From Aquimarina atlantica (GTDB lineage Bacteria > Bacteroidota > Bacteroidia > Flavobacteriales > Flavobacteriaceae), in assembly GCF_000626715.1 (NCBI RefSeq), contig NZ_AQRA01000007.1, positions 124,001 through 188,000 on the forward strand: a DNA stretch of 64,000 bases, given 5' to 3'. The notes beneath the pieces were generated by a model, which saw nothing but the letters and a program-made list of their open reading frames with translations, was not told the origin of the DNA and did not search any database. How positions within the stretch are numbered: position 1 is the stretch's first letter; each line of letters starts with the position of its first letter. Made by a program: the position numbers and the translations under genes. Positions 38,048 through 45,012 of the stretch are shown here, piece by piece.

Positions 38048-39120
38048 TGGCAGGGTATCTCATCAATAAAATAGGATATGCTTTGCTTACTTTATTGGGA
38101 GTGGTGACTGTTATTTTTTTATTATTTACAATTCTTCCTGGTGATCCGGCTCAGATGATGCTCGGGCAAAACGAAACCGAAGAACAGTTAAAAAATGTGA
38201 GAAAGAAATATGGTTTTGATAAGCCGTTATCAAAGCAATACCTATATTATATAAATGATCTTTCTCCTGTGTCATTTCACAGTATAAACCCTGATGATTT
38301 TTCGTTTTTTGATACTAAAAAATATAATGGAAACGAGTTATTTCAGATAAGTAATGTTGCCGTTATTCTTAAATCTCCGTACTTAAGAGAATCTTTTCAA
38401 AAAAGCGGAAAAAAAGTAAGTGATGTAATTAAAGAAACACTACCTAATACGGCAATTCTTGCAATCTCTGCTATATGTATTGCCATTATTATAGGGATTT
38501 TATTAGGAATTATAGGTGCTTTGACCAAAGACCAGTGGCCAGATAAAATGATACAATTATTAAGTACTTTAGGAATGAGCGTTCCTTCTTTTTTTAGTGC
38601 AATTATTTTTGCCTGGTTGTTTGGATATGTGTTACAAGAGTTTACCAATTTAAATATGACAGGTAGTTTATATGAAGTAGACGACTTTGGAGAAGGAAGC
38701 TATATCCAATGGAAAAACCTAATTCTCCCTGCTATTGTATTGGGGATTCGACCACTTGCTGTTGTTTCTCAACTCATGCGTAATTCATTACTCGAAGTGA
38801 TGGGACAGGATTATATTCGAACAGCAAAAGCAAAAGGACTTTCGATGTTTCAGATGATAAGAAGACATGCGTTGAAAAACTCATTAAATCCAGTTGTTAC
38901 AGCAATTTCGGGATGGTTTGCATCTATGCTGGCCGGAGCAGTATTTGTAGAATATATATTTGGATGGAACGGATTAGGTAAAGAGATTGTAGATGCTCTT
39001 AATACACTAGATCTTCCTGTCATAATGGGAGCCGTATTGGTGATAGCTACTATGTTTATACTAATCAATATATTTGTCGATATTATCTATGGATGGCTTG
39101 ATCCCAGAATAAGGGTTTAA
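38047..39120 (+). CDS. DppB/OppB-like ABC transporter permease (orphan)
   Basis: The 357-residue product starts with GYALLTLLGVVTVIFLLFTILPGDPAQMMLG, cited here by its family-typical GDP region, and carries the permease loop DYIRTAKAKGLSMFQMIRRHAL (within about 258-280) that contacts an ATPase. It has about six helices and an unusually long external loop (about residues 60-125). DppB proteins normally work with DppC, ATPases and a binding protein, but none are adjacent. The start overlaps the preceding fusion gene, implying joint function. Confidence 0.85.
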   Translation: MAGYLINKIGYALLTLLGVVTVIFLLFTILPGDPAQMMLGQNETEEQLKNVRKKYGFDKPLSKQYLYYINDLSPVSFHSINPDDFSFFDTKKYNGNELFQISNVAVILKSPYLRESFQKSGKKVSDVIKETLPNTAILAISAICIAIIIGILLGIIGALTKDQWPDKMIQLLSTLGMSVPSFFSAIIFAWLFGYVLQEFTNLNMTGSLYEVDDFGEGSYIQWKNLILPAIVLGIRPLAVVSQLMRNSLLEVMGQDYIRTAKAKGLSMFQMIRRHALKNSLNPVVTAISGWFASMLAGAVFVEYIFGWNGLGKEIVDALNTLDLPVIMGAVLVIATMFILINIFVDIIYGWLDPRIRV

Positions 39121-39185
39121 GTTGCTAATAACTCCTAATGTAATATATAACCACACTATTAACCAAAAACATAAATTTTAAATTA

Positions 39186-39938
39186 ATGAGAAAAAAAATT
39201 GTAGCCGGAAACTGGAAAATGAATAAGAATCTGGCAGAAACCAACACATTGCTATCTGAGTTAACAACCAAACTTAAGGCATCGTCTGAAGTAGAAATTA
39301 TTGTAGCACCTACATTTACTAATTTGTATAGTGCAACTGAAGTTTTAAAATCCTCAGGAATTACTGTTGCTGCACAAAATATGCATGAAGCAGAAAATGG
39401 TGCTTATACAGGAGAAATTTCTGCAGATATGCTTAAAAGTATTGGGGTAGAGACCGTAATTTTGGGGCATAGTGAGCGCAGAGCTTATTTTGGAGAAACA
39501 GATCAATTACTCGCTAATAAAGTTAATACGGCATTACAACATGAGATGACAATAATTTTCTGTTTTGGAGAAGAATTACAAGATCGAAAAAGTGATAATC
39601 ATTTCTCTATTGTAGAGCAGCAATTAAAAAATGGTCTTTTTCATATTACTAAGGCAAATTGGAAAAATGTAATCCTTGCATACGAGCCAGTTTGGGCTAT
39701 AGGAACAGGAGAAACTGCGTCTCCAGAGCAAGCTCAGGAAATGCACGCGTTTATTAGAAAAACTATAGCGAATACCTATGATCAGGAAACCGCCGATGAG
39801 GTTTCTATTTTATACGGTGGAAGTGTAAAACCTAATAATGCTCAGGAAATTTTTGCAAAAACCGATGTAGATGGCGGGTTAATAGGAGGAGCTTCATTAG
39901 ATGCAGAAAATTTTTCTGCAATAGTAAATGCTATTTAA
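39186..39938 (+). CDS. tpiA: Triosephosphate isomerase
   Basis: TpiA interconverts dihydroxyacetone phosphate and glyceraldehyde 3-phosphate. The 250-residue product begins MRKKIVAGNWKMNKN and has the catalytic His in GHSERR and the catalytic Glu in YEPVWAIGTGETASPEQ, plus the phosphate loop YGGSVKPNNA. Length is normal. It is followed by a terminator. Confidence 0.98.
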   Translation: MRKKIVAGNWKMNKNLAETNTLLSELTTKLKASSEVEIIVAPTFTNLYSATEVLKSSGITVAAQNMHEAENGAYTGEISADMLKSIGVETVILGHSERRAYFGETDQLLANKVNTALQHEMTIIFCFGEELQDRKSDNHFSIVEQQLKNGLFHITKANWKNVILAYEPVWAIGTGETASPEQAQEMHAFIRKTIANTYDQETADEVSILYGGSVKPNNAQEIFAKTDVDGGLIGGASLDAENFSAIVNAI

Positions 39939-39958
39939 AAATTAACAGAATAAATATA

Positions 39959-39994
39959 TAAAAGCACCTCGTGGTAAGATGGGGTGCTTTTTTT
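39959..39994 (+). terminator. Terminator after tpiA
   Basis: An 8-bp stem AAAGCACC/GGTGCTTT with a 14-base loop is followed by four more T. It begins about 20 bases after the tpiA stop. Confidence 0.78.
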
Positions 39995-40031
39995 AAGACT
40001 TACTTTTGGTGCCAGCATTAAGGTAAAAGAG

Positions 40032-40039
40032 TAACTTTG
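40032..40039 (+). promoter_or_regulatory. prmA promoter -7 box
   Basis: TAACTTTG fits TAnnTTTG and lies 20 bases before the prmA start. A TTG at 40006-40008 is a possible -33 element, at slightly long spacing. Confidence 0.55.
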
Positions 40040-40059
40040 TAGAATAATTAAAGATCAGT

Positions 40060-40899
40060 ATGTCAAATACAAAATACATTGGGTATTATTTTAAAGTTTC
40101 ACCACTACAACCAGCTACAGAAATACTAATTGCAGAACTAGGATACGCTGGATTTGAAAGCTTTGTAGAAACCGAAAACGGAGTTAACGCTTTTATTCAA
40201 AGTATAGATTGGAAAGAGCATATTTTGGAAGGTGTTTATGTATTAAATTCTGGAGAGTTTGATATAGAATATACCATTGAAGAAATAGAGCAAATAAACT
40301 GGAACAAAGAATGGGAAAAGAACTTTAATCCCATTGTTGTAGATGATATTTGTAGCGTAAGAGCGCCTTTTCATGAAAAACCAAATACAAAATATGATAT
40401 TATTATAGAACCCAAAATGTCTTTTGGTACGGGGCATCATGAGACTACACATATGATGATCCAACATATTTTAAAAACTGACTTAAATGGTAAAACAGTA
40501 TTAGACATGGGGTGCGGCACAGGGGTCTTGGCAATTCTTGCAAAAATGAGAGGTGCTGGACCTACAGATGCTATAGATATTGATAATTGGTGTTATTTGA
40601 ATACCGTAGAAAATGTAGAACGTAATGATTGTGAGGATATTACTGCGTATGAGGGTGATGCCTCACTTTTACCAGGAAAAAGTTATGATGTTATTATTGC
40701 TAATATCAATCGCAACATATTGCTAAATGATATTGAACAATATGTAAAATCTTTAAATCCCAAGGGTAAATTGTTTTTGAGCGGGTTTTATAAAGAAGAT
40801 TTAGATATGATTACAGAAGAATGTACAAAGAATCATCTTAATTTTATAGAAAATTTCAATAGAAATAATTGGATAGCAGCGTCTTATGAGTTAAAATAA
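40060..40899 (+). CDS. prmA: Ribosomal protein L11 methyltransferase
   Basis: PrmA trimethylates ribosomal protein L11 with S-adenosylmethionine. The 279-residue product has an N-terminal substrate-recognition domain and a C-terminal methyltransferase domain with EPKMSFGTGHHETT, the SAM motif VLDMGCGTGVLAI (near residue 148) and the NxxR-type IIANINRNIL. Length is slightly below the usual 290-295. clpS follows with its own promoter. Confidence 0.93.
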   Translation: MSNTKYIGYYFKVSPLQPATEILIAELGYAGFESFVETENGVNAFIQSIDWKEHILEGVYVLNSGEFDIEYTIEEIEQINWNKEWEKNFNPIVVDDICSVRAPFHEKPNTKYDIIIEPKMSFGTGHHETTHMMIQHILKTDLNGKTVLDMGCGTGVLAILAKMRGAGPTDAIDIDNWCYLNTVENVERNDCEDITAYEGDASLLPGKSYDVIIANINRNILLNDIEQYVKSLNPKGKLFLSGFYKEDLDMITEECTKNHLNFIENFNRNNWIAASYELK

Positions 40900-40933
40900 T
40901 CTTTTAATTAATGCATATAATACTCTAAGTTAT

Positions 40934-40941
40934 TATATTTG
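40934..40941 (+). promoter_or_regulatory. clpS promoter -7 box
   Basis: TATATTTG matches TAnnTTTG, 20 bases before the clpS ATG, in the 62-base gap after prmA. Confidence 0.55.
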
Positions 40942-40961
40942 CATAAAACAATTACCCCCTT

Positions 40962-41237
40962 ATGAGTACCCAGGAGAAAGTTTTAGAAGAAGTTTTAGAA
41001 AAATCTGTTGATCAAAGCAATAATGAGATTGTTCTGTATAATGATGATGTAAATACTTTTGATCATGTTATAGAAACTCTTATTTATACTTGTGAACATA
41101 CACCAGTACAAGCAGAGCAATGTGCTATGTTAGTGCACTATAAAGGAAAATGTACTGTAAAAACAGGTGCTTATGAAGAATTAGTACCGCGATGTTCTAA
41201 ATTATTAGATGCAGGTCTTAGTGCAGAGATTGTTTGA
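40962..41237 (+). CDS. clpS: ATP-dependent Clp protease adaptor ClpS
   Basis: ClpS delivers N-degron substrates to ClpAP or a related Clp ATPase. The 91-residue product has the core NEIVLYNDDVNTFDHVIETL (residues about 21-40), with the Asn-Asp-Asp and Thr of the N-degron pocket, and the helix CEHTPVQAEQCAMLVHYKG. Length is normal. It is followed by a terminator and a long gap. Confidence 0.94.
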   Translation: MSTQEKVLEEVLEKSVDQSNNEIVLYNDDVNTFDHVIETLIYTCEHTPVQAEQCAMLVHYKGKCTVKTGAYEELVPRCSKLLDAGLSAEIV

Positions 41238-41275
41238 TCGAATATAGACCAAAATTTTTCTATTTATCACATTAT

Positions 41276-41299
41276 AAGTCCATATTATGGACTTTTTTT
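41276..41299 (+). terminator. Terminator after clpS
   Basis: An 8-bp stem AAGTCCAT/ATGGACTT with a 3-base loop is followed by a T-run, 38 bases after the clpS stop. Confidence 0.85.
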
Positions 41300-41722
41300 G
41301 TGCCTTTAATTTTATCACTAAAAATAGATGAGATTCTAAATTTGTTTTATATGAATATGTTTTTTTAATTTTTGTTAAATATTTAAAACATTATTTTTTA
41401 AAACTTAAACTTTATGACATGTAGGAAAAAACTTTCTATATCTTGCGCTTTTGATATCTAATTAAGTTTTCTTTAACATCCCTATTTGCCTCTTGCTTTA
41501 ACACCTTGTTAACATATTGAAGTGGTATAAGAATTGTGTATTTTATCGATTTTTTGTGTTATTTTAAAACAACCTTTTTTGCATTTTCTTTAGAAGAATC
41601 TTACGGTTTAACCGTATTTATAGCAAATAGTTTAAAAAATTAACTAATTTTTCCGAAAAAATATCATATCTTCAAACCGCAAAAATTTAGAAAAGTTCAA
41701 AGCTTTCTACATAATTGTATTT

Positions 41723-41756
41723 AAAATAGAGCATAACTACTCTATTTTTAGTTTTT
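41723..41756 (+). promoter_or_regulatory. Hairpin in the M57 protease leader
   Basis: A perfect 9-bp stem AAAATAGAG/CTCTATTTT (41723-41731 and 41740-41748) with an 8-base loop, followed by TAGTTTTT, lies 30 bases before the protease start. It could be a leader attenuator or mRNA-stabilising element. Confidence 0.4.
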
Positions 41757-41785
41757 AATAACTACACAAATTCAACTTAATTAAA

Positions 41786-42637
41786 ATGAAAAAAATCAAA
41801 GTATTAGCGTTTTGCGCTATCGTTGCAGGATTTACTACTTCCTGTGAAAAAAAAGAAGTTTCTAATGAGACACAACCAGAAACTGTTGCAGAACAAGTTT
41901 CAAAAGCTCACATTCAGGCATTACATGATGCAGGAGTAAATGCTACTGGAGCAGAATATGTAACAGTAAAACATCCAGATGGGTCTGTAGAAGAAGCTAT
42001 ACAGTCTAGCGACCTTATTTTGGCAATTAATAAACTGGCAGAACAAAAACTGGCAGAAATAGAGAATGGCAACAAGCAATACAGAACAAATAACCTTGTA
42101 TCTAGTGGTAATAGAAATATTAGTATTATTGGGTATACAGGATCTGGATATGCTTTAACCAGTAAAATGCGTACAGGACTTCAGTGGGCTGTTAACAATT
42201 ATAATGCATTAAATAATACACTAAGTTTTAGTCTATCTTTTGCGGCATCTACTAGTGCTGATATGGTAGTATATAACAACGGTGCTTCGGGTGCAGGAGG
42301 ATCTGCAGGTTTCCCTAGTGGAGGAAGACCATATAAGTGGATTCAGATTAATGCAGGTAGTAACAGTATAAGTAATAATGCTATGGAGCATTTAATGGGT
42401 CACGAAATGGGACACTGTTTAGGATTCAGACATACTGATTATGCTCGAAGAAGATGTGATAATAGTAATGAAGGAGGTGGTGGTATTGGAGCTATCCATA
42501 TTCCTGGAACTCCAACAGCTAATCAGTGGGGACAAAGTGGTTTAGATACAGATTCTATTATGATCTCTTGTTTTGATGGTGGTGAAGATGGAGAGTTTTC
42601 GAATTATGACAGAACTGCTTTAAACTACCTGTACTAA
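41786..42637 (+). CDS. M57-type zinc metalloprotease lipoprotein
   Basis: The 283-residue product has a lipoprotein signal (MKKIKVLAFCAIVAGFTTSC, lipid Cys at residue 20). Residues about 115-283 form the catalytic domain, with the metzincin zinc motif HEMGHCLGFRHTD near residues 206-218, in which three His bind zinc and Glu is catalytic. A DSIMISC segment about 45 residues later probably supplies the Met-turn. This fits the M57 (HExGH-type) family of Bacteroidetes. The N-terminal 90 residues may be a propeptide. It is monocistronic with a long leader and a strong terminator. Confidence 0.85.
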   Translation: MKKIKVLAFCAIVAGFTTSCEKKEVSNETQPETVAEQVSKAHIQALHDAGVNATGAEYVTVKHPDGSVEEAIQSSDLILAINKLAEQKLAEIENGNKQYRTNNLVSSGNRNISIIGYTGSGYALTSKMRTGLQWAVNNYNALNNTLSFSLSFAASTSADMVVYNNGASGAGGSAGFPSGGRPYKWIQINAGSNSISNNAMEHLMGHEMGHCLGFRHTDYARRRCDNSNEGGGGIGAIHIPGTPTANQWGQSGLDTDSIMISCFDGGEDGEFSNYDRTALNYLY

Positions 42638-42670
42638 GAATTGATTATAGATAAGCTTTGAACTTTTTAT

Positions 42671-42704
42671 AAAAGCCATCCTGCTAACTAGGGATGGCTT
42701 TTTT
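42671..42704. terminator. Bidirectional terminator between protease and barrel genes
   Basis: Stem AAAAGCCATCC/GGATGGCTTTT with a loop of about 10 bases is followed by T on the plus strand and T-rich sequence on the minus strand. It separates two convergent genes. Confidence 0.85.
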
Positions 42705-42726
42705 CATTGATATGGTTGTTGTTTTT

Positions 42727-43935
42727 TTAGAAATATTTAGAAATAGAAATTCTAAAAAAACTATCTTCTCTAAAATTAGATAAGATCAATTCACTATCAT
42801 CAATTTCATTAAAAATACGAGCTTCAACTGCTGCAGTCCAGCTACTACCAAAACGCCTTGAAGCTTCGAGACTAAAAATAGTAGTGCTGGATTCTAAATC
42901 TGCAATTCCTCCGATTAGTATTGATGTGTCCTGGGTGTCATTAAAAGCAATACGACTTCCGAAAAATATATCATTTTGCAATGCGTTTAGTGTCAGTTCG
43001 TCTCGCTCATCATATAAATACTCTCCCAAAATTCCTATATCAAGTCCATTTCCATCAATATTCGAAAATGTATATTCGAGACCGGCTACCATCGCAAAGA
43101 AATCCTGAGCATCTGCATAGCGATAAATAGATTCTAGTTTCCATAGAAAAGCATTATGAGTAATTTGTAGATCAAGACCGGTTTGATGTATCACAGGATA
43201 AAAAGCATTGATATTTCCTGTGGTATCAAATACAAAAAGAGGTTCTCTACCGGTTCCATAAAAATGAGAGATACCAATATCAAAAATATCAAAATAATGC
43301 TTCCATCGAAAAGCGACATCCTGTCTCCATTCTTTTGCACCACTTTCATAACCAAGATCATCTTTATCAATTACTACCGGAAATCGTAGTCTCCCTTTTT
43401 TGCCAGAGAAAGTACGTTTACGATGGTAGGGGAGGTAAAAAAAATCAAAAGTTCCGAATTTTTCAGTGATCCATGTAAACTGAGCCATGGGTTGTCCAAG
43501 CTTTTCCTCACCGTCAAAGGTTTCAACAGCATCGGTTTGATTAATGATATCTACCAGATGATTACTTTCGGCCACACCCCAATAGACTTTTTTGAGTCCA
43601 AGGTTAAGTTCCCAGTTTTTTTTAGCCTTTTGATAATATAGCTCCCGTATATCCCAATGTGTTCTCTCATCATCGACATCTACTCTAAAAAAACCTTTAA
43701 AGTTGATGCTTTCATACCCGGCATTCCAGTCGGCTTTGTATTCTGGTCGTATTGCCAGAGACGGAAAATGATCTTTCTGATCTTCAAAAAGAGCATCATT
43801 ATAGAAATAGCGATATTCTCCTTCTAATTCTAACTCAAAATCATGAGTTACCTTTTTAGCTTTTTCGTTTTGAGCATGTATTGTTTTACCAAAACATAGT
43901 AGCAGAATTATGTAATAGATAGATTTAATCTTCAT
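42727..43935 (-). CDS. Outer-membrane beta-barrel protein of the RND operon
   Basis: The 402-residue product begins with a signal peptide (MKIKSIYYIILLLCFGKTIHAQ) and ends with alternating aromatic beta strands finishing in a Phe (FFRISISKYF), the usual signature of an outer-membrane barrel. The body shows repeated amphipathic strands such as NWELNLGLKKVYWGVAES and FRWKHYFDIFDIGISHFYG. I do not recognise a named family with certainty; it plays the place that DUF1302-type porins take next to MMPL transporters in Proteobacteria. It is the last gene of the TetR-RND block. Confidence 0.65.
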   Translation of the reverse strand: MKIKSIYYIILLLCFGKTIHAQNEKAKKVTHDFELELEGEYRYFYNDALFEDQKDHFPSLAIRPEYKADWNAGYESINFKGFFRVDVDDERTHWDIRELYYQKAKKNWELNLGLKKVYWGVAESNHLVDIINQTDAVETFDGEEKLGQPMAQFTWITEKFGTFDFFYLPYHRKRTFSGKKGRLRFPVVIDKDDLGYESGAKEWRQDVAFRWKHYFDIFDIGISHFYGTGREPLFVFDTTGNINAFYPVIHQTGLDLQITHNAFLWKLESIYRYADAQDFFAMVAGLEYTFSNIDGNGLDIGILGEYLYDERDELTLNALQNDIFFGSRIAFNDTQDTSILIGGIADLESSTTIFSLEASRRFGSSWTAAVEARIFNEIDDSELILSNFREDSFFRISISKYF

Positions 43936-44203
43936 GTATTCGTTTTTTTATTTTCTGGCCTTTAACCAGACTAAGAGCTGCGATCAATACGTCTAATATG
44001 GATGATAAAAAGTAAAGCAATAAAAAACGGGTTTTGATATGTGCAATATGATCTGATTGAGCAAAAGCTAAAAAAGAGTCGTGTCATTACAGCTTGCTTA
44101 GCATAGGAAAAAACACAAGACCAGGTTGCAATAACAATAAAAATCTAGTAACCAAAAGAGCTATATTAGATATTACAAACTGAGTCTTGCGTATTTCGTT
44201 TAT
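43925..44203 (-). pseudogene. Decayed small membrane-protein gene
   Basis: The gap between the LolA-like gene and the barrel gene holds a 93-codon frame on the minus strand with no ATG at its head and two adjacent in-frame stops (TAA TGA) in the middle. It reads INEIRKTQFVISNIALLVTR (ATA at the start position) then FLLLLQPGLVFFPMLSKL, two stops, HDSFLAFAQSDHIAHIKTRF, LLLYFLSSILDVLIAALSLV and KGQKIKKRIHED. Two hydrophobic helices and a basic tail look like real protein. The final stop overlaps the start of the barrel gene, as in coupled operon genes. I infer a broken gene; chance cannot be excluded. Confidence 0.45.
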
Positions 44204-44209
44204 TTAAAT

Positions 44210-44983
44210 TTATTGCCCGGCTCGTTTTAGAGCGACTTGAGTAAAATCTTCATCTGCAAGTGCTGCTTCAAAATTATAATCACTAAATTTTAATATGGTT
44301 TCTTTATTACTTTGATGATTTACCATATGAAGTGTTAATGCTCTCCAGAATTTTCCTTTATACAATTTGTAATCCCCATAGGTAAGTGTTTTGAGTAATG
44401 AGTTTTTACGATCGTAGAATTCGACCTTTTCTATTCGATACCTTTTATCTTTATTATAAGTCACAATTCTTCTTGTATAACCAGATTTTGGATCGACCGG
44501 ATCCTGCTCTACAATTAATATACTTCCTTTTTCTTCTAAGAATTTATAACTATACTTTTCTACTTCTTGCGAAGAAAGATCTTCATATGCAAATTCACTA
44601 CCCACAAAAGGACCGGATTTATTATTTGAAGATATTCTTTTTACCCTTTTGATCGAAGGTAAGAAAAGCCATTGATCATCTGCTCCGATTTTATGAGTAA
44701 AAGTTAATGTCGAGGTTCCTTTCACATCTTTTGGGCTATTAAAAACAATCAATGATTTATCTCCATCTGTAGTTTGTTCTAAAGTTCGGGTAATTAATAA
44801 CCGTTCACTGGTTTGCCCATTTTTATTTTTTAGAGTCATTTTCAGGTTTACAATAGAACTATTGAAACCTTGATCTGCCTGATCTGCTGCTTTGGCAATT
44901 TGCAAACCTCGTTCTTCTGCATTTTGTGCTGTTAAAGTTATAGTACTTAGTACTGTAAGTCCAATTAAAATTAATGTTCTCAT
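44210..44983 (-). CDS. LolA-like outer-membrane lipoprotein-sorting protein
   Basis: The 257-residue product has a signal peptide (MRTLILIGLTVLSTITLTAQ) and a LolA-like half-barrel: NGQTSERLLITRTLEQ, DGDKSLIVFNSPKDVKGTS, DDQWLFLPSIKRVKRISS and KSGPFVGSEFAYEDLS. These segments match the subgroup of LolA-like periplasmic proteins encoded beside MMPL transporters rather than true LolA. It probably carries a lipid or lipophilic product across the periplasm. It lies 29 bases after the MMPL gene in the same operon. Confidence 0.8.
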   Translation of the reverse strand: MRTLILIGLTVLSTITLTAQNAEERGLQIAKAADQADQGFNSSIVNLKMTLKNKNGQTSERLLITRTLEQTTDGDKSLIVFNSPKDVKGTSTLTFTHKIGADDQWLFLPSIKRVKRISSNNKSGPFVGSEFAYEDLSSQEVEKYSYKFLEEKGSILIVEQDPVDPKSGYTRRIVTYNKDKRYRIEKVEFYDRKNSLLKTLTYGDYKLYKGKFWRALTLHMVNHQSNKETILKFSDYNFEAALADEDFTQVALKRAGQ

Positions 44984-45012
44984 AGTAATAGATTCTTTAT
45001 TGTTTTTATTTA

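Larger units (their letters stand above)
41238..41785. other. Long AT-rich region before the M57 protease
   Basis: These 548 bases hold the clpS terminator (41276-41299) and a hairpin close to the protease start (41723-41756). The remainder is AT-rich and I see no coding frame with support, tRNA or repeat. Confidence 0.55.
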
